64,000 nt of DNA from Atopobiaceae bacterium (GCA_902834555.1 CADFJN010000013.1:1-64000), one strand, 5' to 3'. Shown: positions 16,226-24,495, counted from the stretch's first letter. Translations and numbers: made by a program. Notes: generated by a model not told the origin, from the letters alone.

Positions 16226-17320
16226 ATGGCTGAGAACAACGGCTCTGGCAATGTGGCCCCGCTCGATGCGGCAGGCGCCGCAAAGGCAGCGTTTGCCGAG
16301 GTCACAGGCGAGCCCTTCCCTAAAGACATCTACACGGCGCCGCAGCTCTCCTGGGCGGTCATCGGTTGCGGCGTGATTGCCAACCAGATGGCGGCCTCGC
16401 TTGCCCTCTCCGGCCGCCACCTCCGCGGCGTTGCCAACCGCACACGCGAGAAGGCCGAGGCCTTCGCTGGGCGCTACGGGGTGGAGCGCGTGTACAACTC
16501 GGCCGAGGAGCTCTACCAGGACCCCGACGTGGACGCCATCTACATCACCACGCCGCACAACACGCACATCCGCTACCTGCGCGGCGCCCTCGCGGCAGGC
16601 AAGCACGTCCTCTGCGAGAAGTCCATCACGCTCAACTCCGAGGAGCTCGACGAGGCACGTGCGCTTGCGCGCGAGAACGGCGTGGTGCTCATGGACGCCA
16701 CGACCATCCTGCACATGCCGCTCTACCAGGAGCTTCTCCGCCGCGCCAACGCGGGCGAGCTTGGTGCTATGAACCTAGCGCAGCTCAACTTTGGCAGCTA
16801 CAAGGAGTACGGTGACCTCACCAACCGCTTCTACAACCCCAGGCTGGCAGGCGGCGCGATGCTCGACATTGGCGTCTATGCGCTTTCGCTCATGAGGCTC
16901 TTCATGGCAAGCCAGCCAACGGAGGTCGTCTCTCTCGCCAATCTGGCGTCGACGGGGGTGGACCAGACCTCGGGCATCGTGTGCCGCAACAAGGAGGGGC
17001 AGATGGGCGTCCTCTCGCTCACGCTCCACTCCAAGCAGCCAAAGCGCGCGGTCCTGAGCTTTGACCGCTGCTACGTCGAGGTCATGGACTATCCCCGCGC
17101 CGACGTCGCGACCATCGTGTGGACGGAGGACGGGCGCCGCGAGGAGGTGCGGGCAGGCCGCTCGGGCTATGCGCTGTGCTATGAGATCGCCGACCTCGAA
17201 CGCGCGGTTGCGGGTGACGCTCGCGCTGCGGGCCTCATCGGCTATGCTGCGGACGTCATGCAGATCATGACCCAGCTGCGCCGCGAGTGGGGCGTGGTCT
17301 ACCCCGAGGAGCGCGCGTAG
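16226..17320 (+). CDS. Gfo/Idh/MocA-family NAD(P)-dependent oxidoreductase
   Basis: 364 residues. The Rossmann start 'LSWAVIGCGVIANQMAASL' appears after a ~40-residue N-terminal extension; 'AIYITTPHNTHIRYLRGALAAGKHVLCEKSITLN' carries the family EKP-type motif, here EKS. The C-terminal half ('GGAMLDIGVYALSLMRLF') is the GFO_IDH_MocA beta-sheet domain. Substrate unknown; many members oxidise or reduce sugars and inositols, and the link to nanE suggests a sugar or amino sugar. AAAGGAG precedes the ATG. Confidence 0.85.
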   Translation: MAENNGSGNVAPLDAAGAAKAAFAEVTGEPFPKDIYTAPQLSWAVIGCGVIANQMAASLALSGRHLRGVANRTREKAEAFAGRYGVERVYNSAEELYQDPDVDAIYITTPHNTHIRYLRGALAAGKHVLCEKSITLNSEELDEARALARENGVVLMDATTILHMPLYQELLRRANAGELGAMNLAQLNFGSYKEYGDLTNRFYNPRLAGGAMLDIGVYALSLMRLFMASQPTEVVSLANLASTGVDQTSGIVCRNKEGQMGVLSLTLHSKQPKRAVLSFDRCYVEVMDYPRADVATIVWTEDGRREEVRAGRSGYALCYEIADLERAVAGDARAAGLIGYAADVMQIMTQLRREWGVVYPEERA

Positions 17321-17330
17321 GTGCTGGCTG

Positions 17331-17443
17331 CAGAAATGCGCCCTTCGGCGAGAAAATGCCGCCTGAGCGAAGGTTTTGTACGGAATCTCCTCCAAAACCC
17401 ATGCTCGGGCGAGAAATTCTCGCCCGAGGGGCGCTTTCGTACG
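17331..17443 (-). repeat. 52-bp dispersed repeat, copies 2 and 3 (inverted)
   Basis: 17331-17382 is the reverse-complement counterpart of 58-109, exactly 52 bp. 17404-17443 is a partial copy beginning, in reverse complement, CGTACGAAAGCGCCCCTCGG. The latter forms an 11-bp hairpin (CTCGGGCGAGA/TCTCGCCCGAG, 3-nt loop). They sit just downstream of the Gfo/Idh/MocA gene. Confidence 0.6.
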
Positions 17444-17514
17444 AAGTAGCTGCGATAACGTGCCTTCCGGCGCCCTGGACCCCCGGACCCCGAAACCCCC
17501 GGACCAGCGGGGAA

Positions 17515-17583
17515 TAGCTCCTTTTCTTAAACGGCGGTTGCGTTTACCCAGGTGGCGGCCAACTGGATTAAGAAAAGGAGCTA
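17515..17583. repeat. 16-bp perfect inverted repeat, 37-bp interior
   Basis: Arms TAGCTCCTTTTCTTAA (17515-17530) and its exact reverse complement (17568-17583). The interior is GC-rich. It could be a remnant of a very small inverted-repeat element or an RNA hairpin; no short direct duplication flanks it. Confidence 0.7.
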
Positions 17584-17710
17584 AACTTTGCGGGGCGAGA
17601 TGGACCAAAGGCCGGGAGAGGCACGCTATCCCCATCCAGAACGCCGCCATTAGCGAGAGCCCCTTATCAAAAGCGCGTCTCTAAGGACGGCACTGCTGCA
17701 TCTCGGCAAT

Positions 17711-17786
17711 TTATTGCGCGTTTTTCCTCGGCCTAAGTACGTTTGCCCAAATAAGCTCAATATTTCCAAGAAATATCGCTCAATAA
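17711..17786. repeat. 75-bp AT-rich palindromic repeat, copy 1
   Basis: 76 bp with imperfect ends TTATTGCGCG and CGCTCAATAA. By eye roughly three-quarters identical to 17964-18038, in the same orientation about 250 bp away. Much richer in A+T than its surroundings. Confidence 0.75.
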
Positions 17787-17963
17787 TTTCGGAACAGAGG
17801 AACATGAAGCTAGGGTTTGGGATCGGACAAGAGCAATCGGGCGCTGAAGGCAAGGCTTCCATCTCCAATATGGATTCACACTCTCAGCGAACGCCATGTC
17901 TGACCTGGGCACATGTTGGCAACGGGCACCATTTCAACCCATGGCACTTCTCTGCGGCAGAAC

Positions 17964-18038
17964 TTATTGCGCGTTTTTCCTTGGTCTGAGCATATTTGCC
18001 CAGATAAGCTCAAATTATCGAGAAATAACGCGCAATAA
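17964..18038. repeat. 75-bp AT-rich palindromic repeat, copy 2
   Basis: Perfect terminal inverted repeats TTATTGCGCG/CGCGCAATAA and an inner dyad GAGCATAT...ATAAGCTC, so the element is an imperfect palindrome at two levels. Looks like a miniature inverted-repeat element or a structured RNA/protein site. Confidence 0.75.
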
Positions 18039-18071
18039 TCTCGCGCGAGAGCATCGATGGTGAGGCGTGCG

Positions 18072-18131
18072 CCCCGCCCGCCGAGAACCCCTGGACGAGA
18101 ACCCCGCCCGCCGAGAACCCCTGGACGAGAA
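18072..18131 (+). repeat. 30-bp perfect tandem duplication
   Basis: Two identical 30-bp units beginning CCCCGCCCGCCGAGAACCCC. In the frame of rapZ they would encode a ten-residue repeat (PARREPLDEN-like), but they lie upstream of the rapZ ribosome-binding site and are probably untranslated. Confidence 0.75.
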
Positions 18132-18231
18132 GCGAGGACCCGGGGGGAGCAACGGCACCCAGACCGCCACCCCAACCGCGCGCCAACCCCTATACTTGAA
18201 GCGATTGCCACCCAGTGCGGAGGAGGGACGA

Positions 18232-19188
18232 ATGCCAGACGAGACTACCGGCCAGACCATGCGCGACGCCGAGAATCGCGACCGCGTCCCCGACATCGTG
18301 ATCATCACAGGCATGTCCGGCTCGGGTCGCACGCAGGCCCTGCACTGCTTCGAGGACATGGGCTACTTCTGTATCGACAACCTCCCCCCGCGCCTAGTCC
18401 CGCAGCTCGCGGATCTCGTGGGCATCAACTCTGGCGTGGGCCGCCATCTGGCCGTGACCTGCGACCTGCGAAGCCAGGGCCTCTTCGACGAGCTCACAGA
18501 CACCATCCGACAGCTCGGCGAGCACGAGCTCTCGTGCAAGCTTCTCTTCCTGGACGCTTCCGACGAGGTCCTCATGCGTCGCTACAACGAGAACCGCCGC
18601 CGCCACCCGCTCGCCGTGCCTGGCGAGTCCGTCGAGCACGCCATTAAGCGCGAGCGCAGACAGCTCAAGGACGCCCGCGCGATGGCCGACCTCGTCATTG
18701 ACACAAGCCGCATGCGCACCGCATCCCTCAGAGCCCGCCTGAACGCTGCCTTCTCCGAGCTCACCGAGCAGCAGCTCCTCGACGTGAACGTCTTCTCGTT
18801 TGGTTTCAAGCACGGTATGCCCTCCGAGGCAGACCTCATGATCGACGTGCGCTTTCTGCCAAACCCCTTCTACGACCCCGAGATGCGCCATCTCACGGGA
18901 AATGACGAGAAGGTCGCGCGGTTCGTGATGGACAACAAGATCACGCGCGACTTCATGGACGCCTGGCTGCGACTGCTCGACGTTGCCATGCCCGGCTACG
19001 TCGCCGAGGGCAAGGCGCGCCTGTCCATTGCCGTGGGCTGCACGGGAGGCCAGCATAGAAGCGTTGCCATTGCCAATGCCACGGCGGCCCACCTCAAGGC
19101 GCAGGGCTATCGCGTGAACCTCTTCCATCGCGACCTCCCGGAGGCTGTCGCTACGGCCGCGCACGACGCTGCGACGGGCGAGAGGTAG
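18232..19188 (+). CDS. rapZ: RapZ/YvcJ-family P-loop nucleotide-binding protein
   Basis: 318 residues. Walker A 'ITGMSGSGRTQ' (residues 25-35), 'GYFCIDNLPPRLVPQL', and a C-terminal domain ending in 'GCTGGQHRSVAIAN'. The family hydrolyses ATP/GTP; in E. coli RapZ is an RNA-binding regulator of glucosamine-6-phosphate synthase, while in Gram-positives the role is less clear. ATG at 18232 follows GGAGGAGGG. The frame is open further upstream through a tandem repeat, but that extension lacks family similarity. whiA follows after 3 bp; the usual third member, yvcK, is not between them. Confidence 0.93.
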   Translation: MPDETTGQTMRDAENRDRVPDIVIITGMSGSGRTQALHCFEDMGYFCIDNLPPRLVPQLADLVGINSGVGRHLAVTCDLRSQGLFDELTDTIRQLGEHELSCKLLFLDASDEVLMRRYNENRRRHPLAVPGESVEHAIKRERRQLKDARAMADLVIDTSRMRTASLRARLNAAFSELTEQQLLDVNVFSFGFKHGMPSEADLMIDVRFLPNPFYDPEMRHLTGNDEKVARFVMDNKITRDFMDAWLRLLDVAMPGYVAEGKARLSIAVGCTGGQHRSVAIANATAAHLKAQGYRVNLFHRDLPEAVATAAHDAATGER

Positions 19189-19191
19189 CCC

Positions 19192-20136
19192 ATGTCCTTC
19201 ACCGCTCAGGTAAAAGACGAGCTCTCGCGCATAGAGCCCGCCTCCCGGATGGCCGAGCTCGCGCAGCTCTCGGCGCTTGTCCGCGTCTGCGGCACCATGA
19301 GCTTCCACGGCTCGGGGCGCTACTCGATTCGCATCGCCACCGAGACCGGAGCCGTGGCACGCACCGTCATCAAGCTCACACACCGCGTGTTTGACCTCGA
19401 GACCTCGCTCACCGTGAGGCGCTCGGTCCTTCACAAGACGAGAAACTACCTCATTGAGATGCCAGAGCAGGACCGCCTGGCCGATGACCTCACCAGCCTG
19501 GGAATTCTCGTTCCCGGACACGGCATTGCCCTGGGAATCCCCGAGGGGTTGCTCAAGACGAGAGAGGCGCGCTGCGCCTTTGTGCGTGGCGCCTTCATGG
19601 CAGGTGGCTTCATCGCCGATCCGCGCGGTGACTTCCATCTCGAGATCGCGGTGACGGGGGAGGAGTTCGCCCGAGGCCTGGCCAACGTTATCTCCACGCT
19701 AGGCGCCTCGGTGCGCATTAACCGGCGCCGCGGCGCCTATGCGCTCTACCTCAAGAGCTTCGACGACGTGCTGTGCCTCCTGCGCATGATGGGTGCCCAG
19801 CGCATGGCGCGCGTGGTCGAGGTCGCGCGTGCGAGAAAGTCCGTCAAGAACGACGTCAACCGTCGCGTCAACGCCGAGGTGGCCAACCAGGCGCGCTCGT
19901 CCTCGGCAGCCGTGGCGCAGCTCGAGCTCATCGACCGCGCGGACGAGCTCGTGGGCATCTCGCGCCTCCCGCCCGCTGTGCGCGAGTTCTGCGTCGCGCG
20001 CAGGGAGAACCCCGAGCTCTCACTTGCGGCGCTGGGCGAGACCTTCGATCCTCCGGCCTCCAAGTCCGCCATGTACCACCGGTTGCTCAGGCTGGAGCAG
20101 ATCGTGGGCGAAGAGGGCGCACCCGAGAAAAACTGA
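19192..20136 (+). CDS. whiA: WhiA-type DNA-binding regulator
   Basis: 314 residues. The N-terminal half is the degenerate LAGLIDADG homing-endonuclease-like fold ('SFTAQVKDELSRIEP', 'AFVRGAFMAGGFIADPRGDFHLEIAV'), followed by the C-terminal helix-turn-helix ('NPELSLAALGETFDPPASKSAMYHRLLRLEQIV'). In streptomycetes WhiA controls sporulation septation; in non-sporulating bacteria it affects division and central metabolism. It sits next to the glycolytic gap operon, which begins 225 bp downstream. Confidence 0.94.
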   Translation: MSFTAQVKDELSRIEPASRMAELAQLSALVRVCGTMSFHGSGRYSIRIATETGAVARTVIKLTHRVFDLETSLTVRRSVLHKTRNYLIEMPEQDRLADDLTSLGILVPGHGIALGIPEGLLKTREARCAFVRGAFMAGGFIADPRGDFHLEIAVTGEEFARGLANVISTLGASVRINRRRGAYALYLKSFDDVLCLLRMMGAQRMARVVEVARARKSVKNDVNRRVNAEVANQARSSSAAVAQLELIDRADELVGISRLPPAVREFCVARRENPELSLAALGETFDPPASKSAMYHRLLRLEQIVGEEGAPEKN

Positions 20137-20277
20137 GAACGTTTCCACATCAGAAAATCCTCGTTCATTCACATGAAATCGCAGGTAAATTGCATCACAT
20201 ACTATATTTTGCGCAGATATGCGTCCAGAATTTTGCCAGCGTTGCGGATTACTCGTTTTAGATTGGCAAACGTGCGG

Positions 20278-20283
20278 TAGAAT
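20278..20283 (+). promoter_or_regulatory. candidate -10 of the gap operon
   Basis: TAGAAT, 79 bp before the gap start, at the end of an unusually AT-rich 130-bp stretch that begins after whiA. The TTGGCA at 20263 is too close (9-bp spacer) to be its -35, so the assignment is weak. Confidence 0.3.
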
Positions 20284-20361
20284 GTCCCTAGCAATGACGT
20301 TTCGGCGTTGTTACATGGTCAGTCGGGGGGAGGCCCCGTCGGCCACTCGAAAGGAGAAAGC

Positions 20362-21387
20362 ATGGCAGTTAAGGTTGCAATCAACGGCTTCGGTCGCATC
20401 GGTCGCCTGGCGTTCCGTCAGATGTTCGGTCACGAGGGCTCCGAGATCGTCGCCATCAACGATCTTACCTCTCCCGAGATGCTCGCCTACCTGCTGAAGT
20501 ACGACTCCACGCAGGGCAACTACTCCCGCGATCACGAGGTCACCGCTGGTGAGGACTCCATCACCGTCGACGGCAAGACCATCAAGATCTACAAGGAGGC
20601 AGACGCCAACAACCTGCCTTGGGGCGAGCTCGGCGTCGACGTCGTCCTCGAGTGCACCGGCTTCTACACCTCCAAGGCCAAGTCCCAGGCCCACCTCAAC
20701 GCTGGCGCCAAGAAGGTCGTCATCTCCGCTCCCGCGGGCTCTGACCTCAAGACCATCGTCTACAACGTCAACCACGAGACGCTGACCGCCGACGACGACA
20801 TCATCTCCGCCGCCTCCTGCACCACCAACTGCCTCGCTCCTATGGCCAAGGGCCTGAACGACTACGCCCCCATCGTCTCCGGCATCATGACCACCATCCA
20901 CGCCTACACCGGCGACCAGATGATCCTCGACGGCCCGCAGCGCAAGGGCAACTTCCGTCGTAGCCGCGCCGGCGCGGAGAACATCGTCCCCAACACCACC
21001 GGTGCTGCCAAGGCCATCGGCCTCGTGCTCCCCGAGCTTAACGGCAAGCTCATCGGCGCCGCTCAGCGCGTTCCTACGCCCACCGGCTCCCTCACCAACC
21101 TCTACGCTGTGGTCAACAAGGAGGTCACCGTCGAGGGCGTCAACGCCGCGATGAAGGCCTACTCTGAGCAGATCCCCGAGACCTTCGGCTACAACGAGGA
21201 CCAGATCGTTTCTCGCGACATCGTCGGCATGACCTACGGCTCGCTCTTCGACGCCACCCAGACCATGGTCAACCCGCTCGGCAATGGCCAGAGCCTCGTC
21301 CAGGTCACCTCTTGGTACGACAACGAGAACTCCTTCACCTCTCAGATGGTCCGCACCATCAAGTACTTCGAGAAGTTCGTCGCCTAG
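20362..21387 (+). CDS. gap: glyceraldehyde-3-phosphate dehydrogenase (NAD+, phosphorylating)
   Basis: Glycolytic oxidation of glyceraldehyde-3-phosphate to 1,3-bisphosphoglycerate. 341 residues. 'VKVAINGFGRIGRLAFRQMF' NAD fold, catalytic cysteine in 'SAASCTTNCLAP' (C153), 'TIHAYTGDQMILDGP', 'RVPTPTGSLTNLYAVV' and 'SWYDNENSFTSQMVRTIKYF'. AAAGGAG upstream of the ATG. A stem-loop separates it from pgk, so it can be expressed at a different level. Codon use is strongly biased (AAG, ATC, GGC), as expected of a highly expressed gene. Confidence 0.97.
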   Translation: MAVKVAINGFGRIGRLAFRQMFGHEGSEIVAINDLTSPEMLAYLLKYDSTQGNYSRDHEVTAGEDSITVDGKTIKIYKEADANNLPWGELGVDVVLECTGFYTSKAKSQAHLNAGAKKVVISAPAGSDLKTIVYNVNHETLTADDDIISAASCTTNCLAPMAKGLNDYAPIVSGIMTTIHAYTGDQMILDGPQRKGNFRRSRAGAENIVPNTTGAAKAIGLVLPELNGKLIGAAQRVPTPTGSLTNLYAVVNKEVTVEGVNAAMKAYSEQIPETFGYNEDQIVSRDIVGMTYGSLFDATQTMVNPLGNGQSLVQVTSWYDNENSFTSQMVRTIKYFEKFVA

Positions 21388-21411
21388 TCGACGCTTCGGT
21401 GAGGTAACTAT

Positions 21412-21457
21412 GGGGCGCGGTTTGCAGCTTTCGGGCCGCGGCCGCGCCCCTATTCTT
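21412..21457 (+). terminator. stem-loop between gap and pgk
   Basis: GGGGCGCGG (21412-21420) pairs with CCGCGCCCC (21442-21450), followed by TATTCTTT. Likely a partial terminator or mRNA processing/stability hairpin that sets gap above pgk-tpiA. Confidence 0.55.
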
Positions 21458-21484
21458 TGCACGTATCGACAATAAGGAGTGAAC

Positions 21485-22684
21485 ATGGCTTTCACCAAGA
21501 AGACCGTTCGCGACATCGACGTCGAGGGCAAGCGCGTCCTCGAGCGCGTCGACTTCAACGTGCCCCTGAAGGATGGCGTCGTCACCGATGACACGCGCAT
21601 CAAGGCTGCCATCCCCACCATCAAGTACCTCAAGGAGCACGGTGCCGGCATCGTGCTCATGAGCCACCTCGGCCGCCCCAAGGGCGACGGCCCCGAGCCC
21701 GAGCTCTCGCTCAAGCCTGCTGCTGAGAAGCTCGCCGAGCTCACCGGCTATGACGTGAAGTTCGTCGACGACACCTACGGCGAGAAGGCCGCTGCTGCCG
21801 TGGCTGCGGTCAAGCCTGGCGACATTCTGGTGCTCGAGAACGTCCGCTTCGACAAGCGCGAGAAGAAGAACGACCCCGAGATCGCCAAGAAGCTTGCCTC
21901 CTACGGTGACATCTTCGTGCTCGACGCCTTTGGCACCGCGCACCGCGCGCAGGGCTCCGTGGTCGGTCCCGCCGCCTACATCCCCGCCGTCGCCGGCTTC
22001 CTGCTCGAGAAGGAGGTCGACACCCTCACGTCGATCTTCGCCGAGCCCGAGCGTCCGTTCGTTGCCATCGTGGGTGGCTCCAAGGTTTCATCCAAGATCA
22101 CCGTGCTCGATCGCCTGATCGACTCCGCTGACACCCTCATCGTGGGCGGCGGCATGGCCTACACCTTCTTCCTGGCCAAGGGCTACACCGTGGGCACCTC
22201 GCTGCAGGAGCCTGACTACGTCGAGGAGGCCAAGAAGCTCCTCAAGAAGGCCGAGGACAAGGGCGTCAAGCTACTTCTGCCGGTTGACAACGTGGTCACC
22301 GATGACTTCGACAACCCCACCGTCAAGGAGGTTGTCGACTCCGACAAGATCCCCGACGACCGCATGGGCATGGACATTGGCACCAAGACCCGCGAGCTTT
22401 ACGCCGAGGCCATCAAGGGCGCAAAGACCGTCTTCTGGAACGGCCCCATGGGCGTCTTCGAGAAGGACGAGTTCGCTGACGGCACCAAGGCCGTTGCCGA
22501 GGCCGTGGCAGAGGTCAAGGCCAACGGTGGCACCTCCATCATCGGTGGTGGCGACTCCGTGGCCGCAATTAACAAGTTTGGCCTGGCTCCCAAGATGAGC
22601 TGGATCTCCACGGGTGGCGGCGCCTCGATGGAGCTCGTCGAGGGCAAGGCCCTTCCTGGAGTGGAGGCGCTTCTCGATGCGTAA
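21485..22684 (+). CDS. pgk: phosphoglycerate kinase
   Basis: Transfers phosphate from 1,3-bisphosphoglycerate to ADP. 399 residues. 'RVDFNVPLKDGVVTDDTRI', 'MSHLGRPKGDG', 'VLDAFGTAHRAQGS', 'VAIVGGSKVSSKI', 'WNGPMGVFEKDEFADGTK' and 'SIIGGGDSVAAINKFGL...STGGGASMELVEG' span both lobes. ATG at 21485 is preferred to GTG at 21479 because AAGGAG overlaps the latter. Its end overlaps tpiA by 8 bp. Confidence 0.97.
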   Translation: MAFTKKTVRDIDVEGKRVLERVDFNVPLKDGVVTDDTRIKAAIPTIKYLKEHGAGIVLMSHLGRPKGDGPEPELSLKPAAEKLAELTGYDVKFVDDTYGEKAAAAVAAVKPGDILVLENVRFDKREKKNDPEIAKKLASYGDIFVLDAFGTAHRAQGSVVGPAAYIPAVAGFLLEKEVDTLTSIFAEPERPFVAIVGGSKVSSKITVLDRLIDSADTLIVGGGMAYTFFLAKGYTVGTSLQEPDYVEEAKKLLKKAEDKGVKLLLPVDNVVTDDFDNPTVKEVVDSDKIPDDRMGMDIGTKTRELYAEAIKGAKTVFWNGPMGVFEKDEFADGTKAVAEAVAEVKANGGTSIIGGGDSVAAINKFGLAPKMSWISTGGGASMELVEGKALPGVEALLDA

Positions 22685-23444
22685 CAGGATGATCGCAGGC
22701 AACTGGAAGATGAACAAGACCTACGACGAGGGCGTCGTCCTCGCGCAGGGCCTTGTCGACGAGCTCAAGGATGGCACCGGCTCGGTGGACGTCGTTGTCT
22801 GCCCGCCCGCCATCGACGTCAAGGGTGTCGCCGAGGTCATCCAGCAGGCCAATGCCCCCATCGCCGTGGGCGTCCAGAACGTCTACTGGGAGGAGAAGGG
22901 CGCCTATACCGGCGAGACCGCTCCCGACATGATCACCGCCGTTGGTGCCACCTACTGCATCATTGGCCACTCCGAGCGTCGTGGCTACTTTGGCGAGACG
23001 GACGAGGACATCAACAAGAAGGCCAAGGCCCTCATGGCCCATGGCATTGTCCCCATCTCCTGCTGCGGCGAGTCCCTCGAGGTTCGCGAGGCCGGCAAGC
23101 ACGTCGAGTTCGTGGTCGAGCAGATCAAGAAGGACACTGAGGGTCTCACGATTGACGATCCCTCCAAGTACGTCGTTGCCTACGAGCCCATCTGGGCCAT
23201 CGGCACCGGCAAGACCGCCACGGCCGATGATGCCGAGGAGGTCTGCGGCGCCATCCGCAAGACCCTGGCCGAGATCTTTGGCCAGGAGACGGCCGACGGC
23301 ATCCGCATCCTCTATGGCGGCTCCGCCAAGCCCGAGAACGTGGGCGGCTTCCTTGAGAAGGAGGACGTTGACGGCGCGCTCGTCGGCGGTGCCTCGCTCA
23401 AGGCCGACAGCTTCGCAGCCATGGTCCGCAGCGCCATGGCGTAG
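22677..23444 (+). CDS. tpiA: triose-phosphate isomerase
   Basis: Interconverts dihydroxyacetone phosphate and glyceraldehyde-3-phosphate. 255 residues. 'RMIAGNWKMNKTYDEG' (catalytic Lys), 'CIIGHSERRGYFGETD' (His), 'VVAYEPIWAIGTGKTA' (Glu and phosphate loop), 'ILYGGSAKPENVGGFLEKEDVDGALVGGASLK'. ATG at 22677 lies inside the pgk end with GTGGAGG as ribosome-binding site. A 29-bp palindrome abuts the stop, followed by a terminator. Confidence 0.97.
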   Translation: MRNRMIAGNWKMNKTYDEGVVLAQGLVDELKDGTGSVDVVVCPPAIDVKGVAEVIQQANAPIAVGVQNVYWEEKGAYTGETAPDMITAVGATYCIIGHSERRGYFGETDEDINKKAKALMAHGIVPISCCGESLEVREAGKHVEFVVEQIKKDTEGLTIDDPSKYVVAYEPIWAIGTGKTATADDAEEVCGAIRKTLAEIFGQETADGIRILYGGSAKPENVGGFLEKEDVDGALVGGASLKADSFAAMVRSAMA

Positions 23445-23473
23445 TGAGACAAAGGGACTGTCCCTTTGTCTCA
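23445..23473. repeat. 29-bp perfect palindrome, copy 1
   Basis: Arms TGAGACAAAGGGAC and its exact reverse complement around a single T. It begins at the base after the tpiA stop codon. Its reverse complement is found intact at 44552-44580. The GGGAC/GTCCC core resembles REP-type palindromes linked to Y1 (RAYT) transposases in other genomes; no such gene is here. Confidence 0.9.
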
Positions 23474-23476
23474 CCT

Positions 23477-23510
23477 GGCCCCGGTGCGTCTTTCGCGCCG
23501 GGGCCTTTTC
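23477..23510 (+). terminator. Rho-independent terminator of gap-pgk-tpiA
   Basis: GGCCCCGGTGCG / CGCGCCGGGGCC with a 5-nt loop, followed by TTTTC. Confidence 0.8.
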
Positions 23511-23549
23511 TAGATGGGGTGGTTCTTCTAGCCCGAAAGGTGGCGGAAG

Positions 23550-24329
23550 TTGTTTCTCGAAAAGTCGACATGGCCTGCAGTCGAGGCATACTTTGAAAAC
23601 AATGACCTGGTAGTCCTTGGGTTTGGCAGTACAGAGAACCACGGACGGCACAATCCACTGGGCACCGACTGGATGGCTCCCCAGAGGATACTGGACCTCA
23701 TGAATGAGCGCAGGCCCAAGGTGCTCTATGGTCCAACGCTTCGCCTCGGCTCGGCCGATCACTTCATTGACTACCCCGGAACGCTCTCGCTTGGGGATGA
23801 CCTTCTCCATCAGGTGACCGCACGAATCTGCGGGCAGCTCTACCACTACGGCGCTCGGCACTTCTGCTTTGTCAACGGTCATGGGGGAAACACCCGAGCC
23901 CTCACCATGACCGGCTATGACCTCAACGACCGCGGCTGCCAGGTGGCGCTTCTCAACTGGTGGAAGCTTGCGGGCGAGCTTGACCCCGCGTGGGGCGGTG
24001 GCCATGGTGGTGCTCAGGAGACCTCGGCGAACCTTTGGATAGACCCAGACTCTGTTGATACTTTGGCGTTGGGTCCCATGAACCTTGTGGACGACGGCGG
24101 CAGCGATATCAAGACCCAAGGTTTTGACGTTGTCGAGTTCGAGGGCGTCCACCCATCGCTTATCCGTCGTGCTCGCAGGTATGCCACGAACGGATGGATT
24201 GGGAAGGACGATCCCAAGCAGGCGTCTGCGGAGTGGGGAGAGCAGATGCTCACCTCCTTTGCGGACTGGGCAGTGAAGTTCCTTGACGCCTTTGCCCGGT
24301 CTCCGCTGCCGGGGCAGATTGAGCGCTAG
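23550..24329 (+). CDS. creatininase-family metal-dependent amidohydrolase, paralogue 1
   Basis: 259 residues. Metal ligands in 'GSTENHGRHNPLGTD' (E29, H31, D40) and 'VNGHGGNTRA'; a Glu in 'GGHGGAQETSANL'. The 'NGHGGN' form is that of the ArfB/MftE-type subgroup rather than the 'GHYEN' of true creatininases, so the reaction is an amide or ring-amide hydrolysis of unknown substrate. The TTG start at 23550 matches the N-termini of the two paralogues ('STWPAVEAYF' at the same place); GGCGGAAG is the likely ribosome-binding site. Other copies are at 28531 and 29420. It sits beside a peptide-binding lipoprotein. Confidence 0.8.
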   Translation: MFLEKSTWPAVEAYFENNDLVVLGFGSTENHGRHNPLGTDWMAPQRILDLMNERRPKVLYGPTLRLGSADHFIDYPGTLSLGDDLLHQVTARICGQLYHYGARHFCFVNGHGGNTRALTMTGYDLNDRGCQVALLNWWKLAGELDPAWGGGHGGAQETSANLWIDPDSVDTLALGPMNLVDDGGSDIKTQGFDVVEFEGVHPSLIRRARRYATNGWIGKDDPKQASAEWGEQMLTSFADWAVKFLDAFARSPLPGQIER

Positions 24330-24455
24330 GCGAGAAGGTCGAGGCCTCTCTCCTCTATGACTGTGTGGAGGTCGTCCCTGCGGCAACCGTGCCTCCGGCG
24401 TCGGCTTGACGCCGGAGCATGAGTTATAGCGCCGCTCGTCTCCGTGGTCTTATCG

Positions 24456-24495
24456 CAAAAAACTGAGCCCACCGGTTACTACCGATGGGCTCAGT
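24456..24495 (-). terminator. terminator of the minus-strand solute-binding protein gene
   Basis: On the minus strand, ACTGAGCCCATCGGT / ACCGGTGGGCTCAGT with a 4-nt loop is followed by six Ts. It ends the transcript that comes leftward from 26201. Confidence 0.8.

Larger units (their letters stand above)
17321..18231. other. repeat-rich non-coding region before rapZ
   Basis: About 0.9 kb without a supported gene. It holds two copies of the 52-bp repeat (17331-17443), a 16-bp inverted repeat (17515-17583), two 75-bp AT-rich palindromic repeats (17711-17786, 17964-18038) and a 30-bp tandem repeat (18072-18131). Short open frames cross the repeats on both strands, but none has a ribosome-binding site or a recognisable product. 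TATACT at 18191-18196 is a plausible -10 for rapZ. Confidence 0.65.

Noticed and set aside
17650..18211. Short open frames (70-110 codons) across the 75-bp repeats
   Set aside because: No ribosome-binding sites, and the similarity between them is explained by the repeated DNA itself.
18067..18231. 55-residue N-terminal extension of RapZ containing a tandem decapeptide
   Set aside because: A strong ribosome-binding site (GGAGGAGGG) precedes ATG 18232, and the extension has low-complexity, non-family sequence.
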